A stretch of DNA of 64,000 bases from Aplectana chamaeleonis (Eukaryota; Nematoda; Chromadorea; Rhabditida; Cosmocercidae): assembly GCA_029168955.1 (NCBI GenBank), contig JAPDOI010000717.1:1-64000 (forward strand). Reading direction: 5' to 3'. The notes under the pieces were generated by a model, which worked only from the letters and a program-made list of their open reading frames with translations, did no database searches and had not been told where the DNA came from. Position 1 is the stretch's first letter. Each line of letters opens with the position of its first letter. Shown here one piece after another: positions 29,049 through 40,179 of this stretch. The translations under genes and the position numbers were made by a program.

Positions 29049-29324
29049 CTGTGCTTCTCGAGGCCCAGTTCCGGCCCGCGATTGCGTTTCGCGACGCTTT
29101 GCAGTCGCACGCCTTCGAGTCAGTCAGTGAGAAGGATCTCCGGAAAGATCACCCCCGCTTTTTTATTCAGTTTTCTCCAAATTCTTCTAGTTTCCAGTTT
29201 TTAAAACCCACCTAGAGTCAGTTTGGCGGCTGTGGCGCTCAAAACTGGTCAGGCTCGTGAGCGTGCGGCCGCAAAGCGTGTCGAGACGCAATTGCGGACC
29301 GGAATTTGGCCCCGAGTAGCCCAG
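29049..29324. mobile_element. TA-flanked MITE, GGACCGGAATTTGG family, copy 1
   Basis: Terminal inverted repeats of about 60 bases: the left arm CTGTGCTTCTCGAGGCCCAG matches the reverse complement of the right arm, which ends GGCCCCGAGTAGCCCAG. TA dinucleotides flank both ends (29047-29048 and 29325-29326). The inner part of the arms (CCGGYCCGCRATTGCG) is shared with the elements at 40180-40369 and 54383-54577. There is no coding region. The TA target suggests mobilisation by a Tc1/mariner-type transposase. Confidence 0.7.
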
Positions 29325-29326
29325 TA

Positions 29327-29722
29327 CAAATGAGAAAAAAGTTAGTGAACATTATCAAGGACAATATAAGAGCTATACTAACGTAGATCACTTCCCGTCT
29401 TCAAGACTCCATAAATCCGTATCAGCTTCCGATAGATGAAGATGTCGCAACAATCTGAAAATAATTCCATCATTTTTTCGAGTTGATTCCTACGACTGCG
29501 GACGTTTGGGACGCGACAGGCTAGATTTAGATAGTTTCTTTCGCTTTCCCAACTCCAGCGCAACACCATGTCCTTGCCTGATCTAAACACATTTGCTATA
29601 ACTGCTTTTCGTATATCCTGTCACAAATTTTTCCGAATGATGAAGTGTTTGTTGCGGTTGGCGTGCCACAGATGCTCATCGGGTCGACGAGTATACAAGC
29701 CGGTGAGAAATGTGATGACTCG
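29327..29722. other. Non-coding stretch
   Basis: Unique-looking sequence between two small elements. A minus-strand open frame (29378-29590) contains an acceptor-like ATTATTTTCAG and about 25 codons to a stop, but has no recognisable homology. I see no gene here. Confidence 0.4.
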
Positions 29723-29881
29723 GGTAATGGTCGTACTGCTTTGCGGCAGCAAGAGAGGCGGGGTATTCCGTGTTCCACTCAATTACGCGCGTTGCTCCGC
29801 ATCGTTGGTCCAGGCGCGCGCGCTGTTCATCCCTCGTTTCCCCGCCTTTCTTGCGGCTGGAATACATTACGACCATCCTCC
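29723..29881. mobile_element. Palindromic MITE with 9-10-bp target duplication (Mutator-like)
   Basis: The left arm AATGGTCGTACTGC...GCGGCAGCAAGAGAGGCGGGG pairs with a right arm reading CCCCGCCTTTCTTGCGGC...TACGACCAT. TGATGACTCG occurs immediately outside both ends (29713-29722 and 29882-29891). A 9-10-bp duplication is characteristic of Mutator-type transposition. It is 159 bp and non-coding. Confidence 0.65.
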
Positions 29882-30274
29882 TGATGACTCGTCAGAATAT
29901 AAATAGGATAAAACAGAATAGAGGGTCAAAACAGAGCATAGGACGTACTCAGGTTCGCGAAATCGGAATCCGGTCCGCACCATCGCTTCACCTTGAACAG
30001 ATTACGAACTGATCTTGAAGACAGCACACACTCTCACAAGGTTGGGAAGGTGATTGTCGCGAAATAACGGGTGATTAAATGGTCTTAAGAATTTTGACGC
30101 AAAAAAATGGAGATTTCGTGGAGTGGGGGGGGTGTCGGGAAAATTTGGAGTCGACACTGAAAATTTCCAGAGAGAATTTGTCAGAATTCCTGGTCACCGA
30201 GAGGAATGTCAACTCCTCCGGGATTCGACACAACGTCCCGCTTGACCCTCCATGCTCATAAATATTTTTAGGAT

Positions 30275-31560
30275 AGCAATACAACAGACTTTACCGCGTG
30301 GAATTCCATCCGCGTGAAATTTGACGAGCATATGTCTACTTCGATTCCCCTCAAGGCAGGCGTCCCTCAGGGTGGAGTACTATCACCTAGCCTATTTTCA
30401 TTGTACCTGTCTGATATTCCCGTGCCTCCACCCAGCATTCACTTATGCCTATATGCAGATGACATCACTATTATTTGCACCGACCCAGTCAGCGACCGAG
30501 CTACTATGGAGATGAACAAATACCTTTGCAGCCTGGCCAAATATCTTGAATAGAAGAAACTGAAGGTCTCTGCAGCCAAGTCCAGCGTTACTCTATGCAC
30601 TACTGCAACGGCTGAGCACCAACTTCATCCTAAAGTACTTTGGGAAGGTAATCGGCTGCCCTTGTCCAAGCATCCTCGTCTACTTGGAGTCTTTCTGGAT
30701 CCCTCATTGCGTTTCCATGAAAACACCCGTATCCAAGCTGCAGCAGCCAACACGCGCAACAACGTCCTCCGTGCTCTGGCTGGCACCACATGGGGCAGCA
30801 CAAAGGAGGTTCTACACACTACGTACAAGGCCATGATACAGCCAACTCTGGAATATGGAGCCCCAATATGGTCTAGACACTTGTCGGACGCCTCTTGGAG
30901 CAAACTACAAAGAGTTCAAAATACAGCTCTTCGTGTCACCACAGGCTGTCCAAGATATACACCTGTATCGCACCTTCATCAAGAATGCGCAATACTTCCA
31001 GTGAAGCAGCACTGCCTGCCAGTTGCAGTCACAACAGTTCCATATTGGCATAGTCAAGAATGCCGCCCATCCCAATTATTCACTTCTATCATCGGAACCT
31101 CAACACCTTAATATTCGCACACCACTGCATACTGCTATCTCTACCACTGATCGTCAAAAGTGGGCTACCTCTGAACTCACACGAAAGACTGCAGCAAATG
31201 GAGCACACCAGATTTGTATCCGAATACTTGTCCTGTACTCCTTCAAACCCATCCTTAGTGACGTGCCGCCCAAGGTCGATGACAGTGAGAAGAACCTGCC
31301 CAGACGCTCTCGCGCGACTTTGGCGGGTCTACGATGCGGTCATTCTTCGTATTTGAAGGCCTACGTACATAGGATCGATGATTCGGTCCCTGATATATGT
31401 CCTGACTGTCAATGTACAGGGCATTATTCACTTCATTTATTTTCATGCCCAGCAAAACCAACCTCTCTGTCTGCTCGTGATACGTGGAAGGAGCCGTTTG
31501 ACGTCGCCGCCTTTTTGGGCCTATGAGAAGAAGCTCCGCTGTGGCTGATAAGAATATATA
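30275..31560 (+). mobile_element. 5'-truncated, decayed non-LTR retrotransposon related to the 3.45-kb family
   Basis: The reading begins inside the reverse transcriptase and runs to the C-terminal zinc knuckle. It shows GVPQGGVLSPSLFSLYLSD, the YADDITI catalytic box near 30455, LLGVFLDPSLRFHENT, LEYGAPIW and a final CPDC...H...HLFSCP motif before a stop at about 31526. An in-frame stop at about 30551 and a frameshift near 31060 break it. Layout and the DTWKEPFDVAAFLGL ending parallel the elements at 44965-51871 (DLWTNP...AQFLNL). After the stop, CTCCGCTGTGGCTG resembles the 3' end of that family, but without an AAG tail, so this is an older, divergent relative. Confidence 0.85.
30314..31526 (+). 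pseudogene. Reverse transcriptase C-terminal half, broken
   Basis: Product: retrotransposon polymerase (RNA-directed DNA synthesis on nicked target DNA), now inactive. Frames 30314-30553, 30662-31111 and 31023-31526 together cover the RT palm motifs, thumb and C-terminal knuckle. Endonuclease and N-terminal regions are missing. The stop codon after the SLAKYLE segment and the frame change around 31060 are direct evidence of decay. Confidence 0.85.
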
Positions 31561-33261
31561 GCCACAATCGAAGCTTCCAAAGTCGCGGAACACGTTGCAG
31601 TTGTCTTCACAACGCGGCTTTTAACACGTTCGGGATCTTGTGCTACCGTAATCTTCGATAAGCTGCGGAGAGCATTATTGTATCATAAGGCTCAAAACCT
31701 GTATTACATTCGTGGCTAAATTAGGAGCTGGGACTGTTTTCTTCAAAAGGGCAAGTCTCGATAGGATTTTTATTGCGAAAAATTAGGGGCGGGACAGTTC
31801 TTCCGCAACGAACTATATATGGTTCTAATACACGGAGTAGGGAATTGAGAAAAAAGTTCTCATGAATTACACTCTCATGAATTTCGCCCATTCTGCAGCT
31901 CAATCACCGACGGGCTTCGTGGATATTTGCTCAGACGTTCGGAGCGTTGAACTATAGGGGAAAATGACGTTCGAGTTGAATTACCGAGCCTATTTTGTCC
32001 AGAAGTTGACCTCATGAGAACGATGCGTTGAACTGCTGGGCTTATCGCCGCGTCGCGTGCGCAGTGCCGCGAGACGACGGCTCTGACGCAACATTGAGCG
32101 CCAAAATCAAACCAGCGGCACATACGAGACGTCTCAAGGTGGGGTTAGACTGATTCATTCCATTATCTAGTGTTCATTTCTCGGGCTCTGCCTTCGAGTT
32201 GAGTGGAAGTGCGAGTGCCTGCACCTGCCTGCTCCAGCACCAACACCGCTGCTCTATCCTGGGAGAAGGCGCGGAGCACTCGGGCCATTGATTGATTTTT
32301 AGGGAGCACAGAAAGTGCATACTTGGTTAGGGGCCAGGTGGGGTTAGGTACATGGAAATAACATCCAACAGTAACGAGAAACTAGGTAAAGCAAATAGGA
32401 ATCCCCATGCAGAAACTATTCAAAATTCCCTCCAATCAGCATTTCTGTTCAACTTTAGTGGAAATCCATACCAACTACCGAACGATTTGCGTTGAACTAA
32501 CGGGTAAATTCTGCTGATTCACAGTGTGGACATTAGTTCAGCGGATTTTCCACGGTAGTCGAACGTTACGAATGTCGGAAAACGCCCACGTTCGATAAAA
32601 ATGCTAGGAATAGGTGATTCTTCGCGTGGATTTCAAATTTCGTTCCAATCTTCCACCAGAAGCGACAACGTGTACAATGCTGCCCCCACAAACTCATCTC
32701 GCCCCCAAAATCTGTTGGTAAAAGTAAATTTTTTACCCATTCGCGACCACGTGTCTCATCGTTCAGACATGTGCTGACCGTCACTTCTGACCGCTTTCAA
32801 AAATCCCCACAAGGACGAATTTCTATACTTTCTCATGTTCAATGCATGGACCTATCCTAGACTCGACTACGGAAGTCGTGGTACGTCAGCAGCTCCACTA
32901 TAGCACAACATTCAAATTTTTGTGAAATAGCTGGGGCTAAATACGAAAAAATCGTTGCAAAAACAAATTTCGTGCGCATTATGATTTTTTTCTTTTCTCC
33001 CATTTCTTAGCGTTATCAGCAGGAAACCTGGGTTGGGATCACGTTCTGTTCACTTAGAAACGTGCCACTACCATGAATACACCTACATTGACCCCAAAAT
33101 TTGGATTTTCTTTAAATTGAACTTTTTTAACCACCATGACCAAACCTGAACGATACGAAATTTGTAAACAGACAGCAGGTTTTTGAAAAGCATTCAAAGA
33201 AGCTCCTTAAGTAAACATCACCGGAGCAGCGATGGTGAAATAATATTCCCCTCTTGACCCT
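31561..33261. other. Non-coding stretch, nothing recognised
   Basis: About 1.7 kb of moderately AT-rich sequence without convincing exons, splice-bounded frames or terminal inverted repeats. Only short accidental frames are present. Confidence 0.5.
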
Positions 33262-33415
33262 GCCGTGATTCAGGCAAGTGTTTCTCGTGATAGAATAAGT
33301 TGCACGAGCGGAAATGTTGGTACAATGTTTACTTCATTGGTAGCTTCACTATGGACGTGAAAAAAACGAAAACCATTTTTTGGTGGCGTGCCATTCGGGC
33401 TCGCGTGTCCCCAGG
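33262..33415 (+). repeat. Dispersed repeat, copy 1 (partner at 43705-43870)
   Basis: Matches the reverse complement of 43705-43870 over about 150 bases with many substitutions. Shared blocks include CAGGCA/GTTGTTTCTC, GAGCGGAAAT, TTTACTTCATTG and GCGTGCCATTCGGGCTCGCG. There is no ORF and its nature is unknown; it is probably part of an old transposon. Confidence 0.55.
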
Positions 33416-34391
33416 GTCAAGAGATTTCGCGACGGGTGATGGGGGGGTCGCAAAAATTTGGCTCGAGAACGTGAATGAAGGTTTCGGGATCGCAGAGATT
33501 TCGGACCATGAATGAGAATTCGGTGATGATGTTCCTAAAATTCTCAAAAATTTTGGTCACCAAAGGGGAGGACCCTAGCACTGCTCAGGTTTTATACGAT
33601 TGAGCCCAATTGTTGAACAAATTTTCTGGGTCTGTCATTTTCAATGATCAAATATAAACTGTCCCAAAGTTGCGGTTTGAGTGGATCGCAAAAATTTTGA
33701 TGGTTGGGATGGGGTCGCTCCAACTTCGAAAAATTATGCAACGCCCGCTTGACACGGCTTACGGTAACGCAATATTGCCCGCAGTCCGAACGTGCAACCA
33801 CCTAAAATTAGGGGTGGTCGTGAATGGGTAAACAAGTCTGGTAAAAACAATTCAATCCCACCAAGCGCCGAAAAACTATGCATAAGTATTTGTATGCCAA
33901 AATAGCAAAAACAACCTTTACATTGACACATTCAATAGAAGAACTCTGAACATTGACGCTACATATCATGTCTTGCCATCTATTTTGGAGAAAAACTACC
34001 ACGCCTGACTATCGCGGGGAAATATAGTTTTATAAGGTGTTGGCGTTCCGTGAAACGATAGCGCGCTTCGCGGCTAACCCAATATTACGGTAGCAATAGC
34101 TCCCGGGTGCTGAAATTCGATTTGTGTTGCCTTCAGTAATTAGATCAAAACTGCAATCTTGGATTTCAGACCCTCGCAGATAGCATTGACATTTAAGAGT
34201 TCTGAGAAGAACTCCCCTTTATGATTTATATTCGGCCTTGTTTCTGCGGTTTGTACTTAAAAAATAAATTCTACGATTACTGAAAGAAACTGGCGCAACC
34301 GCTCATCACAATAATTCGATTAAATGAAAATAAAGAAACAAGTATCGAGAATAAAAAAACAAAGCGGTTAAAAATAAGCTAATTAACTCAC
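33416..34391. other. Non-coding stretch with dispersed-repeat remnants
   Basis: 33416-33760 resembles 27843-27980 and 30107-30250 in short blocks (GTCGCAGAGATTT, CAACGCCCGCTTGAC), suggesting an old repeat family. The rest is AT-rich with nothing recognised. Confidence 0.4.
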
Positions 34392-34482
34392 ATAAAAAAA
34401 ATGTCCCGCACATAGCCGCGAAAATCCTCTGAACCACGAACCGATGCGGATAACTCACAAAAGTTTGTGCTAACTCGCATTC
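34392..34482 (-). CDS. Candidate further exon of the TMEM104-like gene
   Basis: A 91-nt open segment lies between a strong acceptor (TTTTTTCAG|GAATGC) and a good donor (TTTAT|GTGAGT). Its phase (0 at entry) matches the phase-0 end of the last secure exon at 40668. It would encode ...FVSYPHRFVVQRIFAAMCG..., loosely comparable to the YPWVVDRVVFP segment that follows the cytoplasmic loop in vertebrate TMEM104. If real, intron 34483-40667 contains a CR1 element. The match is short, so this remains tentative. Confidence 0.28.
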
Positions 34483-34785
34483 CTGAAAAAACTGTTGTTA
34501 AAAAACCGTTTCATGTTTTGGAAAGAAGAAAACAAACGTTTACGGATGAAAATTCGGAAGAAAAACAACATAATAGAAATGGAGGTTGATTCTAACTGAA
34601 TGCTATGAAGGAATAAGGTTCATTACAAAAAAAAACAGGTCATGAAACGGTAAATAAAGCAAAAATCATCAAGCAATTAGGAGGACGTGAAGCTGAAAGA
34701 AGAGAGAGAGGTTCAAACAGGAAATAGAGAATGAAATTCAAGATGAACGAATAGAAAACGAGCAGACGAACAAAATTAAAAACAT

Positions 34786-35028
34786 ATGATTCCATTGCAG
34801 CGGCCAGGGGCGCGAAACTCGTCCACGAGGACATGGTCGAGGGAAACTCGCCCACTTGAAAATTCTATCCATCGGAAATATCACTCGATTTCGACCGTTT
34901 CCGCTCGTTTTTTCGCACTTTCAGTCTTCCTAATCGTACAAGCAGCCTCCACAGACCAATTTTATGCGAAAAACCCGAAGTCGAAATTCATCGCGAACCC
35001 TGCCTTTGAAGAAACTCCTGAGCCCTGA
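34786..35028 (+). CDS. Hypothetical small secreted peptide or terminal exon
   Basis: An 80-codon frame ends in a hydrophobic stretch (FFALSVFLIVQAAS) like a signal peptide, followed by a short polar tail ending NPAFEETPEP and a stop. Acceptor-like ATTCCATTGCAG and CACTTTCAG precede it, so the real exon may start later than the first ATG. No family is recognised, and the basic N-terminal extension before the hydrophobic segment is unusual for a secreted protein. Confidence 0.25.
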   Translation: MIPLQRPGARNSSTRTWSRETRPLENSIHRKYHSISTVSARFFALSVFLIVQAASTDQFYAKNPKSKFIANPAFEETPEP

Positions 35029-35590
35029 AAACTATTAATTTTGGAAGAAATTCGAGCACAGTTAATGTTAATTTTTTCGCTAACGTATTCAAAACGAGAG
35101 GAATTTCGCAAAGTAGACGCTAGTTTAAAAAAAACTAAGCAAAGTATAAATAAGACGAAATCAGGAGAGATGCGGGGAATCATAAATATTTGCAAAATTC
35201 TAGCTAATTTAACGCTCCGTTTAACGGGAGTTAAATCACAAATTAACTAGAACAGCAAAAAATTGGCACCCTTCGGGGACAGGAGGAAACGTGGTAGAAT
35301 ATAAGAAAAATATTGTAGCTTTATAGAAGAGGACCCAGATAATAATTGAATACTAGCAACATAGAATAATATTAGATTTACAGAACTTGAATAACAGAAT
35401 TACAGCGATCGGCCGTCGAAGCTTCAGTCGAGAATCGATTGCCCAGGACAGCACACGCTAATGAGCTCCAATGGGACACCCAATAAGGGAAAGTCGTCCG
35501 TGACCCGGGCCGTCCCCGGGACCTTGCCGCAACGCCGCGACAAGGTCTCGCCGCGGACGCGACAAGGTCACGCCGCGATTGGGGGAACAG
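35029..35590. other. Non-coding stretch with a GC-rich segment
   Basis: AT-rich to about 35395. 35497-35585 is GC-rich, with a direct repeat of GCGACAAGGTCWCGCCGCG. No gene is seen. Confidence 0.4.
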
Positions 35591-35852
35591 CTGGTCTCCC
35601 GGGCAGTGCAGCCGGCGCCTATGAAGATCGCCGTTGCTCACAAGACAGGACACGTCTATCGTGGTTGGTCACAAGTCAATACACGTATGTCGTGCCCCAG
35701 CAGTCTTTCTCACTGCCCCCAGCCGCTCCAATCTCCTAGCTGGGACGGCTAGGGCACAGCGACATACGCGTCCTGACTTGTGACCAACCACAATAGACGT
35801 GTCTTGTCTTGTGAGCAACGGCGATCTTCAAAGGCGCCGACTAGGGAGACTG
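35591..35852. repeat. Long imperfect hairpin, about 88-bp arms
   Basis: 35611-35698 is the near-perfect reverse complement of 35752-35840: for example GAAGATCGCCGTTGCTCACA pairs with TGTGAGCAACGGCGATCTTC, and TGGTTGGTCACAAGTC with GACTTGTGACCAACCA. The loop is about 53 bases. Outer edges CTGGTCTCCC and GGGAGACTGG are also inverted. This has foldback-transposon or MITE architecture; no target duplication was resolved. It lies directly upstream of the CR1 element. Confidence 0.75.
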
Positions 35853-35859
35853 GTGTACT

Positions 35860-38241
35860 GTGCAGTGCCCTTCAGTAGCTGTTGGTGATTTCAATTATCC
35901 ATTTTCTCCTGAAGACTCTGGTATGTGTTTTACTGCTTCCTTTGAACATTTCCTCATCAATTCTGGTTTGTCTTGTTTGAATTCCGATCCCACGCACGGG
36001 AAGTACGTGCTCGAATTGCTCCTGTGTAATGACCTCACTATGATCTCTGAATGGGAACTTCAACCGAACTTTTCCACGAGTGATCACTGTAGCATAACCT
36101 TCAAAATTGAGTTTGAATCCGACGTTAACCAAACAACAAAAAAATTGGATTTCCGCAGGGCAAATTGGGACCATGTCAATCTTTATCTATTGGATATGGA
36201 CTGGGATACATGCTTTTCGGACTGCCTGAGCATAAATGAAATGTATGAAGCCTTTATCTCATACGTTCACTTCGTAATAGAAAAATGCGTCCCCCTTCAA
36301 AAAGGCGGCCATAAGTCCAAAAACTTCCCACCGCATTTGCAAAAATTGGCTGCTAGGAAGCATTTCCTATGGCGAGATCGCTTTAAACCGGGTGGACGGG
36401 TGGCCTTCAATAAGTGCGCAAAGGACTTTGAAAGGGACTGCAAACGCTTTGCGAAAAACCGTGAAAAACGGCTCATTTGTTCTGGTAACCGTAAAAATTT
36501 TTTCAAGTATATGAATACTAGGGTGAAGACTCGTAAGGGTATTTCCGCATTGAAAAGCGAGTCAGGTGAAATCATCGCTGATGATCAACAAAAGTGCGAG
36601 GCCCTCGCAATTTATTTTTTAAAGGTTTTTGTTCAGGATAACGGTACCGCTCCTCCATTTCCCAAACGATGCCCGCATAATTTGCGATCCATCACCATTA
36701 ACTGCGAATTGATTGCGTCAGCAATTAAGAGATTGAGCGACAAAATCTCTCTTACTCCGGATTCTTCACCTTCTTATTTTATGAAGAGAGCCTCCGTTGG
36801 ATTATGTTACCCCCTCTTGCGCATCTTCAAACACAGTCTAGCAGTGGGAACCCTACCGACTGCGTGGAAAACTGCAATCGTCTCACCTTTGCTTAAAAAG
36901 GCACCAGCTAATCAGGTCTCTAACTATCGGCCTATTAGTCTAATCTCCTCGGTGTGTGAAGTCCTCGAGATTATAGTCAAAGACTGTATCATTTCCCACC
37001 TAACATCAAATAAGCTCCTCAATCCTGCCCAGTATGGTTTCCTGCCTGACAAGTCAACATTGTCCCAGTTGTTATCCTCGTTTCATGACTGGTGTTCGGC
37101 ACTGAACGAAAACTGCCAGACTGATGTAGTTTATATAGATTATGCAAAAGCTTTTGACACTGTATGTCATCACAAATTGTTAATTAAACTCGAAAGTTAC
37201 GGTATTTGCGCTGATATTTGGAACTGGCTAAAATCTTTTTTAATATTTCGGACATTTTGTGTAAAAACTGGCAATTTCTGTTCTCGTCCATACCCGATCA
37301 CCAGTGGTGTTCCTCAGGGTAGTATTCTGGGTCCATTGTTGTTTCTTATCTACATAAACGACGCTCCGGATAGTCTATCAAGTTCTTGTAAGCTCTATGC
37401 GGACGACCTCAAGATCTAACGGCCTCTTAATGAGCCTGCAGTTGACTTTTATGAGCTTCAATGTGACCTCGATCGACTAGCCGAGTGGTCGAAAGTGTGG
37501 CAGCTACAATTATCAGAAGAAAAATGCAGCTTGCTGCATATTAACTTTCGTCATGAGTGCCCCTTACGTTTAAACGGTGTGAAGCTTCCTGTGCACGAGG
37601 TTATCAGGGACCTAGGTGTTCTCATTAGTTCGAATCTTAGCTGGAACTCCCATTGCAGAGAAATCTCCAAAAGAGCTATCTCGGTGGCTAACTGTATTTT
37701 GAGATCCCTGAAACATCCCTGTCTTGTTCACTACAAGAAAGCATTCACCGTTTACTGCCGACCCCTACTGGAGTACTGTACCCAGGTTTGATCACCTTCC
37801 ACAGTGGAAGATGATGAGATCATTGAAAATGAGCAAAAACGATACTCTAGACGTGTGTTCACCAAAGTATTCCCAAACAGAGAAGTTCCAGATTATGCAG
37901 CTCGTTTGGATATGCTAGGGTTAAATACCCTACGATATCGCAGAGCTGAATTTGATTTGCATCTGTGCTATAAGATCGTGCATGGTTTTTGCGACATTCC
38001 CTTTGACAGCCTTTTCGTGTTTACTCGCCACCATGTCCGTTCTCGCAAACATGGATTCCAACTTGAACGGAAATTCACCTCTAAAGGCAGCATATTGAAT
38101 TCCTTTGCGTTCAGGGTTGTCAGAACTTGGAACAATTTGCCTGCAGAAATCGCTGAATCCGGAAACTTTTCTATCTTTCGAAGTAGACTATCCAAGTACG
38201 ATCTCAGGTCATTACAAGGAACGAGTGAGGGTCCACTCTGA
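35860..38241 (+). pseudogene. CR1-type endonuclease/reverse transcriptase, disabled
   Basis: Open from 35860 to a TAA just after YADDLKI (about 37419), then open again in the same frame (RPLNEPAVDF onward) to 37791. A frameshift near 37800 leads into the final segment, 37804-38241. The palm motifs, including the YADD aspartates, are present. The stop and frameshift show it is no longer functional as read. The N-terminal endonuclease half and any ORF1 are absent. Confidence 0.9.
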
Positions 38242-38517
38242 TTAAAAGGGTATTACTAATAATCTAATGTGACGGGTTTTTCCAGCTTGTTGTGCTTTTC
38301 TTTGTCCCAGAAGCGGTGGCCTCAAGTATCTTGAGAGAAGATGTCATTCGAATTGTAAAAAGAAAAATTTCCTCTGCAAAAAATTCATATTTTGTCCCCT
38401 TCTCACTTCTGCCATTGTTATGCATCTTTTTTTTACTTTAACAAAGAATCTCATTCACATACGTGTATATGTATGTTTCTTTATTTCCACAATAAAGTCG
38501 TTGAATGAAAAAAAAAT
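35860..38517 (+). mobile_element. CR1-type non-LTR retrotransposon, 5'-truncated
   Basis: The sequence starts inside the endonuclease (VGDFNYP) and continues through reverse transcriptase to a 3' untranslated region with AATAAA at 38491 and a TTGAATGAA-like A-rich end near 38500-38517. Order of motifs: GDFN, SDHCSI (endonuclease end), NYRPISL, YIDYAKAFDTV, SGVPQGSILGPLLF, YADDLK, then the C-terminal RLDMLGLNTLRYRRAEFDL and RVVRTWNNLPAEI blocks typical of CR1/L2-group elements. TGCASTGCCC occurs near both ends and may be a diverged target duplication. Confidence 0.9.
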
Positions 38518-38971
38518 GAATGACTGCACTGCCCCCGCCCCAGCCGGCGCGCTCTTGCATACGGCCCCAGGAAGTGGGTGAAAAGCCCTTGGAGCACCTC
38601 GCCCACTTCACAGACAAACCATTTTCGGGAAACCTTCATCAACCGGTCGGCGCAAGCAGCGGCGCGAAAAGTGGTGCAGGTAAACTTTGGTCCGCAAGCT
38701 GAAGAGCGCTTCACTAAATGGGCGCAGCCTTTTTTGATGCCCTAAGGGCGTACAGGTGCAGTTGAGGTAAGAAAACTGTATCAATGATATGGCTTTCCGT
38801 ATCTGAAAACATAGGCAAAACTTCATGGACGCAGGTGCAGGTTGAAAAGCGTTATACACATTCAGGTCCAGAATTCAAAAGAGAAATTTACAAGTTTTTT
38901 TTCGAAATTTTTGATGCCCTAAGGGCGTACAGGTGCAGTTGAGGTAAGAAAACTGCGAAGTGCGGAAAAGT
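38518..38971. repeat. Non-coding stretch with a 48-bp direct repeat
   Basis: TTTTTGATGCCCTAAGGGCG and the following 28 bases (to AAGAAAACTG) occur at 38731-38779 and again at 38909-38956, a 178-base spacing that could be a short tandem duplication. The first unit is followed by ATATGGCTTTCCGTATC, which recurs inverted near 39340. No gene is seen. Confidence 0.6.
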
Positions 38972-38973
38972 TA

Positions 38974-39177
38974 GTTCAGGACTCAAATAAGACAAGTTTT
39001 TTAGACCGCTCAAAATGGCTTTTGGAAACCAATTTTTAGGTGTGGTACATTCAAAAACATCACACCTTATTTCATAGAAACTAGGTGTGATACACTGCAA
39101 TGTATCACACCTAAGATTGGTTTCCAAAGACCGTTTATGGCGGTATAAAAACTGGTTTTCTTATTTGGGTCCTGAAC
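38974..39177. mobile_element. 204-bp foldback MITE with TA target duplication
   Basis: GTTCAGGACTCAAATAAG at the left end pairs with CTTATTTGGGTCCTGAAC at the right. The arms extend about 85 bases (GGAAACCAATTTTTAGGTGT with TAAGATTGGTTTCC). TA flanks both ends (38972-38973, 39178-39179). The centre is a second palindrome, GTGTGATACA...TGTATCACAC. Non-coding; the TA duplication and arms suggest Tc1/mariner mobilisation. Confidence 0.8.
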
Positions 39178-39179
39178 TA

Positions 39180-40179
39180 ACTTCTTTCATGCCAGCTGCA
39201 ACGGTAGCGGCCCTTCTAGGAATTTCGAAAAACGTAATTTTTTCAATAGAAACAGGAACTTGAACATATTTAAGAGGCCCCGCCTAGTGTAGCGCTCTTC
39301 AACTTAAACTTGCGTCCATCAAATTTTGGGTACGTTTTCCGATACGGAAAGCCATATTCTGAATATTGTTTTTGTACCATAAGGCTTGTTTTACACACTC
39401 CGATATTTTAGAAACCAAGTTTTGAATGTTGAAGGCACAGTTATGTGTACCTAAAATCCGTGCTCAAAAATTCCTAAATGCCTTAGAGATTTACAGAAGA
39501 TTTCCAAAAATGGGTATTTTCATAGCTTTGCGAAGAATGTCAATCTTTACGGTGCTCAGAAAGATTGTTTCGGACTTAGCTCAAAACTTTTGTTTTGGGT
39601 GCTGATTACAAATCCGAGGCCAATTTTTGATTTTCAAAAATTTCGGATAATTTGGTCCTAAGCTTCCCAGTCGGAGAAATTTTGCTGGCCAAACGCGACC
39701 TTTGACGGTTTTCTGAATGCTACGATGATAGCCAGATCTACCCTTTCATAAATTTGAGGTAAAGTTCCCAGTTCACTCAAAAATGCTCTCTGCCCGGCAG
39801 TCCAACCGCTCGGACAAATGCACAGACTTACCGCGCACAGATACTGGCGCGCAAAGCATATCGCGCTGAGGCACGGTTCCTACTGCGAGCCACAACTTCA
39901 ATCAGAAGTGATTGCAAACAAGACTGCTTCGCGATCCGTTTGATCAGAACCAGTTACACATGTCAGACTGGTAACGTGCTGGACGGTGAATGCATAAGCG
40001 AACCTGCGTCGACTACAGGGAACCAAAAAAGCCAGTGCTATCCGTGACGGCTTCACACGCCCTATACATGATTGAAATAACAGCGTAAATCGAATGGTAC
40101 GGCTCGCACCACAACGGCTACACCGTTCGCACCGTCAAAACTCGGCTTACCGAAAAGAATGACAGCGAAAATTAAAATA
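39180..40179. other. Non-coding stretch, nothing recognised
   Basis: One kilobase without a supportable exon. On the minus strand a GCGCG|GTAAGTCTG donor-like site is present near 39829, but no coding exon ends there. Confidence 0.4.

Noticed and set aside
29378..29590. Minus-strand frame with an internal ATTATTTTCAG acceptor as final TMEM104 exon
   Set aside because: The approximately 25-residue tail does not resemble the expected final membrane segments.
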